Shown here: positions 24,704-35,608 of the stretch, in pieces | Layout of the letters: the number at the start of each line of letters is the position of its first letter | Numbering within the stretch: the stretch's first letter is position 1 | Assembly: GCA_001692895.1 (NCBI GenBank) | Contig: KV748182.1 | Location: 1,430,341-1,494,340, forward strand | Length of the DNA: 64,000 nucleotides | From: Cenococcum geophilum 1.58 | Lineage: Eukaryota; Ascomycota; Dothideomycetes; Gloniales; Gloniaceae | Direction: 5' to 3' | Position numbers and translations under genes: made by a program | Notes under the pieces: model-generated | What the model saw: the letters and a program-made list of their open reading frames with translations, nothing else | Told to the model about the DNA's origin: nothing | Database searches by the model: none

Positions 24704-25480
24704 CACTAGTAACTCTTCTTTTATAGTTGCCATCTATATATAAATACTGCTTGACTAGCGTAACAAATATAAATCCTCCTTACTTACTATTGCTATTGTA
24801 ATATAAGTCTCGCTGTCCTAAAATTTACCTCTTAGCACGTAGTGCTCTCTTACTGAGGGGTCGTGGGTGGACGTTGTGTTAGGGCCGCTAAGGCGCTAGT
24901 TGTGAGCGAGCTAATAGCGATTTTCTATGCCGGGCATGGAAAATCCTGATTGGCTGGTTAAAATTAGGGTCCGTAGAATATCGCAGGTGGAAGCAGTAGA
25001 AGTTGGTTGGCTGTAGGCAGAGCAATAAGGGTCTATTGTAATAGCAGTACGGTGCCAGCGACAGGTCGTTCGGGCGGCAGTATAATGCTGGCAACGGGGT
25101 CGTGTTCTAGGGAGCAAAGCTCTACCTAGTCCTGTTTGGGTTGTTTTTATTAGTGCGACGGTAATCGGGATCGCATGCATATCGGCACGATCATTTGGTT
25201 AGTAGATTGCAGGCATATCGGCGCGACTAGTATCGTAATAGCAGGCATAGCGGCGCTATTAGTTTGTCGATGGTATGTGGCAGTATGGTGCTAGCGCAGG
25301 GTCGGTTCCGTAGGTAGATTGGCACAGAGTCTTATTATAGGGTTAGTTCGTAATAGCAGGCGTATTGGCGCTATTGTTGTCTAGTTTATAGTTTATATCG
25401 CGGTACTATATAACAACCACATGTCTTACTCCCAATATTGGCAACTTTTCTTTTGTGGTTGCTATATAAATACCACTTAA
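24704..25480. other. GC-richer segment with dispersed short repeats, no gene
   Basis: Words 'gcaggcatatcggcgc' (about 25,174, 25,209, 25,243, 25,368) and 'gcagtayggtgcyagcg' (about 25,043, 25,076, 25,280) recur irregularly. A TATA-like sequence followed by 'aatactgc/aataccac' occurs twice (about 24,738 and 25,464), suggesting duplicated promoter-like sequence. A hairpin word at 24,909-24,953 is shared with Gypsy C. Overlapping open frames near 24,888-25,180 have no recognisable content. Confidence 0.45.
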
Positions 25481-25726
25481 CGTCGTCGTTATAACCTTAA
25501 ATAACCAGCCTTAACTTCTTAAATATGCGAATTAATTTCCCGCTAAACTTCTTCTCCTGGTCCGAATAGAGCTTTATAAGCTCTATAAATAACTTTAAGA
25601 TGCCTCTAAGTAGTACTAGGCGACGTTAAAATTGCATTAGAGATTAAGGAGGCAGGAATTATATTTTAGGCTGTAGTGGGAATATAGAGCTTAATGGAAT
25701 AGGGCGTAGTACCTAATCTTGCTACG

Positions 25727-25838
25727 GAGGTTCTTGCGGAGGTTGCTGCGGAGGTTGCTGCGGAGGTTCTTGTAGAGGTTGCTGCGGAGGTTGTTGCGGA
25801 GGTTCTTGCGGAGGTCGCCGCTGCTAGGTTGGGATATC
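25727..25838. repeat. 12-bp tandem repeat gcggaggttgct
   Basis: About nine units of gcggaggtt(g/c)(c/t)t. A second short run of three lies at 26,020-26,056. On the minus strand the unit encodes Pro-Gln-x-Pro-type repeats. RIP has spared it, as the unit has few CpA sites. Confidence 0.85.
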
Positions 25839-26599
25839 GTTCGCAGATCTAGCTTATTGTGCCAGTTGTCTAGGCGCGGTAGGGGTTAGAGGAGGTGTCT
25901 TGGCGCTTAAGTTAAACGGGGTTAAGAATCTCTGGTGGGACGGAGCTTAAGGCACGGGTTAAGATACGACAGCTTAAGGAACTTGAGGTGTTTAATAGCC
26001 TAAGGTTGTCTATAGTGGTTGCTGCGGAGATTCTTGTAGAGGTTCTTGCGGAGGTTAAAGCATCTTTAGTGTATTGCTTAGATTCTAGCGTAAGCTAAGC
26101 TTCTTTTAGTGCTTAATCTCTTATAGAGTCTATTTATGCTCTTCTTTTGCGTTAATAACATACTCCTGAATATTATTTTTAATAATACCCCCATCTATAG
26201 GGACAAATACTCTATTCTCCTAAAGGAAGTTACGGAAGTCTTATACGATAACCTTCTTCGCAAGAGCCTATGTTTCCTTTATCCATCTAACAAAGTCCTC
26301 CTTTATGCAATACTATAGCATAGTATCCTCGTATTCGCTGTCTTTGTAGTATGCTATATGGTATAATAGGAATCCGTTTAAGTCCTATTGCTTAGCGGTT
26401 GCAAGGTTAATGTCTCTATTCCATGTCTCTGGGTTAATGTCGTTCTTATACTTCTTCGGGTAGGTTAACGCTATGGTAGGTGTAGAATTGACGGGGTGTC
26501 GTACGTCGAAGGTAGGTAGGATTTTCGGTTTTGTAGGATCTTGTAGGTTTACTATTAAAAGGTAGGCAATTTGAGATGTAGTCGACACGTTTCGGACGT

Positions 26600-26768
26600 T
26601 GACTTGGGACCTTAGGTTTAGTGATACTTCTAACCTAAAGTACTTAACCAAATCTTCGTAAACGTGGTTGTTTAACGCGTTTTGGTTATTAACTTGGGAC
26701 CTTAGGTTTAGTAATGCCTCTAACCTAAAGTACTCGACCAAATCTTTGTAAACGCGGTTGTTCTATAT
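26600..26768 (-). repeat. ~105-bp tandem duplication
   Basis: The block containing 'cttgggaccttaggtttagt...taaagtact' occurs twice, at about 26,600-26,680 and 26,692-26,768, in frame with the 26,385-26,741 open stretch. Confidence 0.75.
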
Positions 26769-26984
26769 AATAGACGCAACTTAGTATCTCCTAGTACTTA
26801 GTGACACTTTTATTACTAGTTTTCCGCAAGTCTAAGGTAGCATGGTATCGCCGGGATCTGATAAACTGGATCTGAGGATAAAAATGAACAAATATAAATC
26901 TATTAAATCTATCTACGACGAATATAGGCCTTTATATAGGCCTATACCTAGGAGTTATAAGTGGTTGCTTATGGACGTCGTCCA

Positions 26985-26989
26985 AAAAG
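26985..26989. repeat. TSD of Copia D, left (aaaag)
   Basis: aaaag before the 5' LTR, repeated at 34,849-34,853. The uninterrupted version of this site is preserved near 44,173-44,182. Confidence 0.9.
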
Positions 26990-27229
26990 TGTCGACCGTT
27001 AAGGTCACTCTTAGGTACCACCTTATAACTCACCACCTTGTTCTCATATGTCTTACTACTATCTTTAATGCCTAGTACCTATATCTCACCACCTATTTCT
27101 ATTGCCTGTTTTGTCTCAGTTGCCTATAATATTTGACTTAGTTTCCTAGACCTACCTTATATATATAGAGAGCTTCTAGAGCTCTCTTTAATAGATTAGA
27201 GTTCTTCTTAGTGACTTATCCGTCCGACA
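26990..27229 (+). repeat. 5' LTR of Copia D
   Basis: 240 bp, TGTCGACC...CCGACA. Equal in length to the 3' LTR after the LINE is subtracted (127 + 113 bp). Confidence 0.95.
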
Positions 27230-30200
27230 GTTATAAGCCTAGACCATCTACTACATTATCTTTAATTTAAAACCCTAATTACCCAATCGTTAACTAAACA
27301 GTAGAGGCCTTAAAATGTCCTCTTAATAATCCGAAACCCTTATTACGACGTATACTATAATCCTAGCAGGCTTAAACAATTAGGACTAATAGATTGGTGT
27401 TATTAAGTATAGAGCCGACGGTAAGAATATATAGGAGTACATTAATCTAGATATTAAGAAAAATAATCTACCTAGACACAAAGCACCATTAGAGCCATTA
27501 CCATTAGTAGTTAATCCTTAGAAGACTACGTTCTTAGCCCTTAATAAAGGCGAAAAGGAAGAGCTTTAAGCTTTATAAAAATAGTACAACTGTGCTTATA
27601 AGCGGTATAAGAAAGAGGAAGCAGCCCTTAAGTCTCTACGCACCTATATTATTAGCACTATTTCTTATAACTATATCAACTACACCTTTAAAGGAAATAC
27701 CGTCTATAATATCCTTATATTACTTAAGCAGGCTATTACCCTAACTAATAATACTTGGAAAGTTAACTTAGCTACCTAATATTTAAAAATAAAGAAAGCC
27801 CTAAAGAGTTAGAATATCGAGAAGTGGCTCTATAAGTAGGAAAAGGTATATAACGATTGCAAGAAGGTTAAACTACCTAAGGTAGATAGCGATTGACTAG
27901 TTAAGGACTTCGTGTATACTATCAAGTCTGCCTTATTAAGATGGTTAGAATACTAAAAAAACAAATTATAGAACCTTAAGAGGAAGAAGGAAAAACTACC
28001 TACCCTTTAAGTCATCATCGAGGTCTATCGAAATTATCGTTAATTAGACTTAGCTTAGAAGGCAAGAAGCCAGCAAGGCTCCTATATAGTAAGCTTTAAG
28101 GAAGAGCCAATTAATAAGCCTAAATTAGAAGATAAATTGGAAACTAAACCAGAAGCTAAATCTTTAAGAAGGATAGATAAGGAATAGATAAAGCTATACC
28201 TATGCGGATTTCTACACCCGTAGAGGAAATGCTTCTACCTTATTAAGTTAATTTATCCATTGGGTTAGAAACCAAACAACTTAAAAATACAGTTAGTAGA
28301 GCAGAAGCTTACTAAGGCTTTACCCGAATTTAAGGTTATAATTAATTAGTTAAGGAACAAAGCCTTATCTAATAAGAAGTTAGATAATGTAGAGTAGAAG
28401 AGCTTACCTAATAAACTATATGGAAGCTTCGCAGTTAATTAAGCTGGAGCTTATATCGCATCTAATTACGCTCTCTATAATAGTATAATTCTTAACCCTA
28501 TAACGACCCTATATGTTATTAATAACCAAGCGAGGTTTATAGGTGATATTTAACCGGCTAGTAATTAGTTATATATAGGATCCGGTACGGAAACTATTAA
28601 AGGCTTTAGAACAGCTAAAGTCACAGTTATTACCCTATTAGGAAAGCAGAAGATTTATCTAAATAAGGCTGCGTATATATTGGGATTTTATATAAATCTA
28701 GTCTGTAATCAAAGACTTAATAAAAAAGGTGTCTTTTGGCATAATAAGGGCAACTACCTCTACCGTCGCGGTGGCGAGAAGTTCGCATATTGTGGATATT
28801 ACTATAGTTAGATAACCCTTAAATATAATAAATTAAAGCCTAGGACAGAGAACGCGTCCTTTACGGCTAAATTAACGGAACCTTTACCGAATTAAAAGGT
28901 AGACGGACGGCTTTAGCATAGTTGACTTGGACATGCAGAAAGTGCTATAATTAAGAGATTGCCTAAAGAAGTGAATGAGGCGATTCTATAAGGCCCTACG
29001 ATAATTAAATGTAAGATTTATGTAGTTAGTAAGGCTTATAAGTTTATATTAAGAAGGATACCTATAGATAAGGTAATAAGGCCTTTCTTCCGTATATATG
29101 TAGATTTAATTTAGGGAATTAAAGCCTATAATGGATATAAGTACGCGATCTATTTCCTTAATAATTTAGTTTAAATAAATAAGGTTAAGATATTTGCGTA
29201 GAAGTTATTAACCACCTAAGTAATTATTAAGTATTGTAATGTAGTTAAGCGACGCTACGGCTTTAAAGTCGCTATAATTTATATTAATAATAAGTCATTG
29301 CTTAAAAATAAATTCGATGACTGGATAGCCGAAAAGGGTATTACGGTAAAGTACTTAGCTCTAAGTATACTAGAATAGAACGGTCCTGCGGAACGTTCTA
29401 AGGGGGTAATTATAATAAAGTCTTAATGTATGCGAATTAAAGCATAACTACTAGAAGAACTCTGGCCTAAAGTTTTTAAAGTAGTAGCGTATATAATAAA
29501 TAGGACACTAAGCTGACGGCTTAACTGGAAGATACCTTTTAAAAAGCTTTAATTAGTAATAGGCCTATTACTAACTAAGCCGAATATAGCTCACCTACGC
29601 GCCTATGGCTGTAGAGCCTATCTACTTAAGTATAATATTCTACGCACTTAAAAACTTACTTCTAGAGCCTATATTAGGTATCTAGTAGGGTATAATTTAA
29701 TAAACATCTTTTAAATATATATACTAAGCGAAAAGAAGGTTATTTAAACGAGAGACATTATGTTTAATAAGCGGCTCGTCTATAATAACAGCTAGCTAAA
29801 TCTTGTAAATTTGCTTTAAGAAAAGGCCGATTAAATACTAGAGGTGATTAATGTGATTAACCCCAATAGAACGCTTTAAGAGGACTTAAATAAGGATAAT
29901 AAGATTTTTAATAAAATTTGTATGGACACTAATTAAGATCTACAGATGGATTCTAGTGGAAATTTAAGATAAATTGTCAATTGTAAGCAGCCAGAGACTT
30001 AAGCTGATGACTTAGTTATAGCAGACACCTTAAAGAATGATCCTCTACCTAGCCTTCCTACACTAGAATTAACGCTAGAACCTTAATTAATTCCTACTAT
30101 TTTAAGCTTCTTAAACACCTTAAGATCCTCCACTCTATCTACCTGTTAACGCCCTAGTTTTAAGTACATTAAAATTAACTTGGAGGAGTTAAAGAAGAAA

Positions 30201-32040
30201 AACTTAGCTAAGGTCTCTAAGGATAATATTATATAAGGAAGATTAAAGAAGCTAATAAAGCGAAATGAAGCCTATTTAACTTACTTTAAAGAGGTAGACA
30301 CCTTCTAACTATTTTAAGCAGCCTTTTATATAGGGCTTAAATATTAAAGGAAAATATATCGCGATAAGCTTCCACCTCTATCTAAGAATTGGAAGGAGCT
30401 GCTAACTTACTAGTATAAAGTAGAGTTCCTAGCAGCTGCTATAAAGGAGTATACAGACCTAGACAATTGTGGAACGTTTAAAGCCGTAGATAAGACACCA
30501 CTAATTAAAACGGTATCTATTACCTAGGTATTTACCTATAAAATAGATATAGACGGATACCCGATAAAATTTAAAGCCTAACTTTATATAAGAGGTAATC
30601 TATAATAGTTAATCTATAAGGACATATATGTAGTAACTTTGGCAGCTAAAGTCTTTAGAGCTCTCGCAGCAATTATTACAGCATTCGATTTGGACGTCTG
30701 GTAGGGTAATGCTGTTAACGCGTTTATAAACAGCCTAATTAACGAAATCGTCTATATTAAATGTCTAGATAGATTTACTATTAAGGGTAAATATCTACTA
30801 CTACGCAGAGCTCTTTATGGACTTTAACGATTGCCATATCTTTAGCATAATAACTTCAGCAATTAACTCGTTAAATTAGGGTTAAAGCCTATTAGTAGTA
30901 AGCCGTGTCTCTACTACAATAACTTACTAATTATATTCTTCTATGTGGACGATATCTGCGTTACCTCTACTAAAGAAAATCGATTAGAGCTCTAGAGCTT
31001 TAAGGAAGCACTAATAAAGAAGTATAAGATAAAGGACCTAGGTAAACTGTCTTAGTTCCTAGGAATTTAAGTCTTAAGAAATAGGAGTTAGAGGAAGCTA
31101 TAGCTCTATTAAGACTCCTATATTAAGAAAATTGCTAATATATTTTATCTAACTAATATACGCTTAGTTAGTACACCTATAAGTACTAATAAGCTCCTAC
31201 CTAACCCGGAGGAAGCTTTAAAGTAGGAGATTTATATCTACTAAAGGATAGTTAGATTACTACTCTACGCGACCTGTATTATAAGACCTGATATAGCTAG
31301 AGCTTTAAGTAAGCTATTGGAGTTCCTACAAAACCCCTTACCTTTGCACGACGCCGCGGCCCGTTAAGTAATTACATACCTTTATTAAACGAGGACTCTC
31401 GCAATTAAATACTTAGGAGAGAATTTAGGAAGTTAAGCCTTTATAGGGGCAAGTAACGCGGCGTTTAGAGACAATTTAATAAGCAGACGTAGCACGGAAG
31501 GATATTTGTTTACCCTATTTAGAGGAGCAATTAATTAGCGCTTTACTAAGTAGACGCTTATAATAAAGTTAAGCATAAAGGTAGAGCTTACGGCCCTGTC
31601 CCATACAGGAACTAAGTTAATTTGGTAGAGTTGCTTCTTTAAGGAAATTAAATTATCCTTAGATAAGGAGCAAATAATTAGCTGCGATAATCTATAGATA
31701 ATTAGACTGCTTATAAAGGACGGATAAGAGCTCTCTATAAAGCTTTAATACGTTAATATATACTATTACTAGCTTTGCTAAGAAGTACGTAATAGCTAAA
31801 TTAAAATTAATTAGATACCTATAGCTACTATAGTTATAGACGGCTTAATAAAGGCCCTACCGCGTTAGAAGTATAAGGCCTTCGTTTAATAGTTAAATCT
31901 TATTAATATTAAGGATCTAATTTAATTTGATTTAAATGGTATTAGGTAAGATAACTATAGAGGATTTCCTTTAAAACTTAACACCAAATTGCCTATTATG
32001 ACTTTTCGTTCTATTTTCTATCTAGCTGCTTAGTCTTGAC

Positions 32041-32043
32041 TAA
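32041..32043. repeat. TSD of MITE, left (TAA)
   Basis: TAA, matched by TAA at 32,458-32,460. Confidence 0.8.
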
Positions 32044-32457
32044 GGGAGCGTTCGGTTGCAATCTGGAGGCCTTAGATTCAGTTCAGAATGGAGTTGATCT
32101 GGAGCTCCAATCTGATTCTNAGGCGACTNTTNGGTTGAATTCCAGTTCAACCTGACTTNAGCCACAAATTTTTNATGTTCCTCTGACCGCCCAAAAAACA
32201 CGCTAAAAGTTACTAAAAAGTTGGCAACTTTACTGTATACGGCTTCTGAAATGAAGGTCTTGGCGTCAGTTCAATCTGGAGGTCTGCGTTCCAGATTTCA
32301 GATTCAGTTCATTCTAGAGCCTTCAGATTGCACACGCCCGTGCTTTTACAAAGCCACAAACGCGTACCAAATTAGGAAGGAACGCGTCCTTTCTGCCGGA
32401 AGAAAGCACAGGTCAACGTCAGATTGAAAAAGCTCCAGATTGCAACCGAACGCTCCC
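32044..32457. mobile_element. PIF/Harbinger-like MITE, 414 bp
   Basis: Perfect 25-bp terminal inverted repeats beginning GGGAGCGTTCGG (32,044-32,068 and 32,433-32,457), flanked by a 3-bp TAA duplication. TWA target duplications and G-rich ends are characteristic of PIF/Harbinger and Tourist-like MITEs. The inside has no transposase. A 68-codon open frame (32,221-32,427) has no recognisable content. Almost no RIP damage is seen, unlike the host Copia, so it either arrived after the RIPping of D or is too short to be detected. Subterminal words such as 'ttcagttca' and 'tctgga' recur. Five ambiguous bases lie at 32,120-32,174. Confidence 0.88.
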
Positions 32458-32460
32458 TAA
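32458..32460. repeat. TSD of MITE, right (TAA)
   Basis: Matches 32,041-32,043. Confidence 0.8.
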
Positions 32461-32466
32461 GCAGCT

Positions 32467-32475
32467 AGGGGGGTG
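32467..32475 (+). other. Polypurine tract of Copia D
   Basis: An A/G run with six Gs immediately before the 3' LTR. Confidence 0.7.
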
Positions 32476-32602
32476 TATTGACCGTTAAGGTCACTCTTAG
32501 GTACTACCTTATGACTTACTACCTTATTTTTATATGTTTTACTACTGTCTTTAATACCTAGTACCTATATCTCACCACCTGTTTCTATTGCCTGTTTTAT
32601 CT
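32476..32602 (+). repeat. 3' LTR of Copia D, first part
   Basis: 127 bp matching 26,990-27,116 of the 5' LTR, interrupted by the LINE. Confidence 0.93.
32593..32602. repeat. TSD of LINE (tgttttatct), left
   Basis: Ten bases repeated exactly at 34,726-34,735. Confidence 0.9.
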
Positions 32603-32729
32603 TTTTATTATTATTATTATTATTATATCTATTGTATTATACTACGTACAATACTGCGCATGCAGCCTTGGGCTATAGCGCTATAGTTCTATATATATAA
32701 ATCCTTTCTAGGCAGCTTAATATATACTA
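32603..32729 (-). repeat. Shared LINE 3' tail, copy 1
   Basis: About 100 bp adjoining a (TAA)n tail, nearly identical to 52,423-52,530 (includes 'taagctgcctagaaagg' and 'ctgcatgcgcagtattgta' in the sense direction). It is likely the end recognised by the LINE reverse transcriptase. Confidence 0.85.
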
Positions 32730-32929
32730 ATAGCTATGTCCTAGTAGTTTATAAACCCCTAAATTATGAGTTTATAGTTTCCTAGTAAAATACTAAGATA
32801 CTATAACTACTAGGGAATAAGAAAATGGTAAGAAAAACTATAAGAAATCCTAACCCCTATCCCTGTCCTTTTGCAATTTATTTCTGTCCTTTTGCTCTCT
32901 AATATCATTTTAAGAGCCTAGTAGGAGTT

Positions 32930-34340
32930 ACCCCCTTCTAGAATCCTATCTGATTTATTCTTCCGTAGAATCTTCTTCGCGTACTAGTTTAGCAGCTTTA
33001 AGAGTCTCGCAGTCTTTACTATTAGCAAAGTATTTTTCTTTACAATTAATGCAAAGAGGGGTGGTATGCTAGTAAGGCCTACCTATTATTATACAGGTAG
33101 AACAGGAATAGTCTTTAGATAAATATGCAGCTACACAGTATCTGTAGGCCCTAGTAGAGCACCTATCTCCTATATGGCCAAATTTTTGGCAGCTTGTACA
33201 CTGCGTAGTAGGAGAGACTTCGAGGTATTTTACTACCTTAGTAGCTGTACCTGCAATTAATATCTCTTTTTGCTTAAGGATTTCTTGTCTTTTTTCTTCG
33301 TTTTCTATAGTAAAAACTATAGAGCCAAATCTGGTCTGTGGATCGTGTCTTTTTACACTAGATAAGATCTATTTAGGTAGTCCTTGTAACCTTATAGGAT
33401 TAAAGGTCTCAATTTCTTCTTTTAGAAGCTTAGAGCCTCCTTCTCCTAGGAAAGGTANGGTAGGAACCCNATNGGCTATAATTTNAACCNATNGTTCNAG
33501 TTTTTGTTCTCTTTAAAANGTAAAGCANTTATGCCAGATTTCCTTATATTTAACTAGGAAATCCGCATTATACTCTTCNGTAGTCNTAAGGAGNATATTT
33601 TATTTTCCCTTAGTTCTAGCTATAGATGCTAAAACAGGTTTTTCTACTTGCAGTTTTAATGCAAATAGTTAATTAACTTTGTTTCGTATAAAGAAGGTAT
33701 CTAAAGGTTAGTCCTTTTAATCTGTAATTAGGACTAGCTTTCTTTTTTATAGCTGCTTTTTCCCACCTTCAGTAGAAGTAGAAGGAGTAGGAAATGGTAG
33801 TGATAAGGAGGATAGAGAGGACGAAGTAGGGAGGTCCTTCTTTAGCCTCTCTGCGTAGGTTTCTTTAGTAGGGGCTACCTCCTTACAGAGAGCTCTTACT
33901 TCTTTAACTAGTCCTTTTAGGACATCTTTTATCTTTTCTTTTTCTTTTCCTTTTATAAAGGGGTTTTCTCCTACTAGGATACTACGTGTATAGTCCTCTA
34001 GCTATTTAACTTGTTCCTTTTTATCTTCTTCTTCTTCTTCTTCTTCTAGCCCTTTATAGGCCTAGGTTAGGCTATCTAAAGCCTTTTATAGGTATTATTC
34101 TGGAGAAAGGGGGGAGAAAGATATACTAGGTATACCAGCCGTAAAAGTCCTCAGTTTGGTTGTCTTTTTTACAGGTTTTTGGTTTTCTTTTTTAGTAGAG
34201 GACTAAGGATGTCCTCTTTTTTCTCCTGTCCTAAATAGGCCAGGAGAAGGAGAAGGGCCAGAAAAAGTAAATGTAGATATAGACTCATTATCACTTATTT
34301 CTATAGGAGGTTTCTTTTTAGGCCTACCGGGCCTTGGCAT
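32930..34340 (-). pseudogene. LINE ORF1 (gag-like, zinc-knuckle protein)
   Basis: Starts at ATG 34,340 ('MPRPGRPKKK', a basic N-terminus). A coiled-coil-like Glu/Lys-rich segment follows (about 34,070-33,830), then an RNA-binding-type middle domain and a C-terminal cluster of zinc knuckles. The clearest knuckle reads 'QCTSCQKFGHIGDRC' (CX2CX4HX4C, about 33,150-33,195), and two more Cys/His groups follow at about 33,010-33,125. This layout is typical of ORF1p of Tad1-type fungal LINEs, which coats the LINE RNA. Several in-frame TAG/TAA codons of RIP type are visible (e.g. near 34,205), and some codons are ambiguous because of Ns. Confidence 0.8.
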
Positions 34341-34725
34341 TTTGTGTCTTATAAGGGGGTTTTCCTAGTTTTTACTATCCTTATACCCTTTTCTCCTTAC
34401 TAATCCTACTAGAAGATTTCTGGGGAGATTAGGCTAAGAGGTAGTAGAGAAACTAGCCCCTATTTTGTAGTTTTGGTATTAGTGGTAGTGGTAGTAGGTT
34501 TGGTATTCCTGTCCATGCCTCGCTTATAAGCTAGGGCCACCCTTAGAAAATTTTCTATTAGGGAAAGGGGGTAAAACGACAAATAAATCCACCTCTAGCT
34601 CGCTAGGCAGTAAGAATTAGGTCTTAAAAGTTAGAAAATCGATTGTTTTTAATGGTAAGATGGGTATGCGTAAGTTTTGGAGTGTGGCGCTACCTTTTGG
34701 TAAGGTTGCATGTGTGGTAAAGGTT

Positions 34726-34735
34726 TGTTTTATCT
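34726..34735. repeat. TSD of LINE (tgttttatct), right
   Basis: Exact repeat of 32,593-32,602, at the resumption of the Copia D LTR. Confidence 0.9.
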
Positions 34736-34848
34736 TAGTTACCTATAATATTTAACTTAGTTACCTAAACCTACCTTATGTATATAGAGAGCTTCTAAAG
34801 CCCTCTTTAATAGATTAGAGTTCTTTTTAGTGACTTATCCGTCTAATA
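34736..34848 (+). repeat. 3' LTR of Copia D, second part
   Basis: 113 bp completing the LTR, followed by the aaaag duplication at 34,849-34,853. Confidence 0.93.
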
Positions 34849-34853
34849 AAAAG
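34849..34853. repeat. TSD of Copia D, right (aaaag)
   Basis: Matches 26,985-26,989. Confidence 0.9.
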
Positions 34854-35286
34854 GAACTAAAGGGAATCTGCTTATGTAAGCAGGAAATAAACGTAGAGGA
34901 CTCCTCTAGAACTATTATTACACCCCTTAGTACTCCACTAAAACAGAAGCAGATCCTTTCTAAATTAGTAATAAACTTATTAATATATAAAAGAAACACC
35001 TTATAATCCTCCGAGTGTATTATAGGTCCTATTTAACCTCTCCCTAAGCTGTAATCAATCGCCTATTATAAGCTCTACATCGTTTTTATCCCCTATTTAA
35101 AAGTATCTGGTGTATTAAATTAAGTCCAATTACATAGCTCCGGAGGTAGTCCCTTAATTATCCTTGTCTACTAATGCTATAATAAAGTATTTATAAATGC
35201 GTGGGCGAACGCAGAGGTAAGGTAAATGGCCCTTACGGCCAGCTCCTTCCTTCCTATCTTATAGAGTATTATATAATTAAGCCGTG
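34854..35286 (-). pseudogene. Copia-like coding remnant between nested elements
   Basis: RIPped minus-strand coding-like sequence lying between Copia D and Gypsy C. Its first ~65 bp match 44,182-44,250. The portion next to Gypsy C continues sequence found at 41,253 onward and resembles the 'TR-x-R...P-x-NY' linker before Copia reverse transcriptase. It is a fragment of an older Copia-like fossil. Confidence 0.4.
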
Positions 35287-35291
35287 GCTTT
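35287..35291. repeat. TSD of Gypsy C, left (gcttt)
   Basis: gcttt, repeated at 41,248-41,252. Confidence 0.9.
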
Positions 35292-35593
35292 TATAAGGGC
35301 GCGGAGAGACTTCAGGAAGATTCGAAGGAACGATATAAATTCTATCTAAATCTAAGGGTATATAGCTCTCGCTAAGAACAAGACGTTGCGTAAAGAAGAG
35401 AAAGGAATAATAAGAGAATTATATAATTAAATAGTTAGGGGCTTGGTGGTTAATGCGTGCGCATATACGCACGCAGTCTTCGACGGACTTCGGTAATTTA
35501 ATTAATCTGGCAGATTTTAGTTAAAGCGTCAGAATTTATCTATTAAGTGTTTCACCGAGACATTCCTACTATAACTGGGCTAGTCCCGTTATA
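35292..35593 (-). repeat. 3' LTR of Gypsy C
   Basis: 302 bp. Every difference I noticed from the other LTR is a transition. Confidence 0.95.
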
Positions 35594-35608
35594 GTACCCC
35601 CCCTTTTA
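35594..35608 (-). other. Polypurine tract of Gypsy C
   Basis: Reads AAAAGGGGGGG-like on the minus strand, directly before the 3' LTR. Confidence 0.8.

Larger units (their letters stand above)
25481..26770 (-). pseudogene. Gag-like coding remnant with Pro/Gln-rich tract
   Basis: Minus-strand frame opening at an ATG at 26,741, with 118 open codons down to 26,385. Its first part holds a ~35-residue unit repeated twice in tandem. Further on the frame becomes Pro/Gln-rich over the 12-bp repeats at 25,727-25,838, then has a 'KKFSG' segment like the start of the capsid-type domain of some fungal gag proteins. I infer a retrotransposon gag fossil of unknown family. It is broken. Confidence 0.4.
32024..32466. 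repeat. Inverted repeat at Copia D 3' end, split by the MITE
   Basis: agctgcttagtc (32,024-32,035) and gactaagcagct, its exact reverse complement, would lie 2 bp apart in the uninterrupted element. The MITE sits in the second arm. The hairpin is just upstream of the polypurine tract. Confidence 0.8.
32603..34725 (-). mobile_element. Tad1-like LINE copy carrying ORF1 only
   Basis: 2.12-kb insertion on the minus strand, bounded by a 10-bp target duplication and ending in a (TAA)n tail (32,603-32,627), as LINE target-primed insertion produces. A ~385-bp leader precedes ORF1. After ORF1 only about 300 bp of 3' sequence follow. No endonuclease or reverse transcriptase (ORF2) is present, although the tail is intact and the leader suggests the 5' end is not simply truncated. 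It therefore looks like an internally deleted or non-autonomous copy mobilised by a partner LINE. RIP damage is light. Ambiguous bases are scattered at 33,458-33,594. Confidence 0.85.
26990..34848 (+). mobile_element. Ty1/Copia element D, full-length fossil with two insertions
   Basis: Plus-strand element with 240-bp LTRs and a 5-bp TSD. The order is Copia-type: gag (about 27,400-28,260, with a CxxxxxHxxxxxC-like zinc knuckle near 28,200); protease (about 28,540-28,700); integrase (about 28,900-29,650); reverse transcriptase (about 30,530-31,130, with YVDD at about 30,945); and RNase H to about 31,900. A MITE lies between RNase H and the polypurine tract, and a LINE splits the 3' LTR. Removing both insertions leaves about 5.3 kb, normal for Copia. 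Structurally whole, but the coding frame holds many tens of RIP-type stops. Confidence 0.95.

Noticed and set aside
24888-25180. Overlapping minus-strand open frames
   Set aside because: Two frames over the same GC-richer repeat segment, with no family features; base composition explains them.
32221-32427. 68-codon open frame
   Set aside because: It lies inside the MITE, with no start context or recognisable domain.
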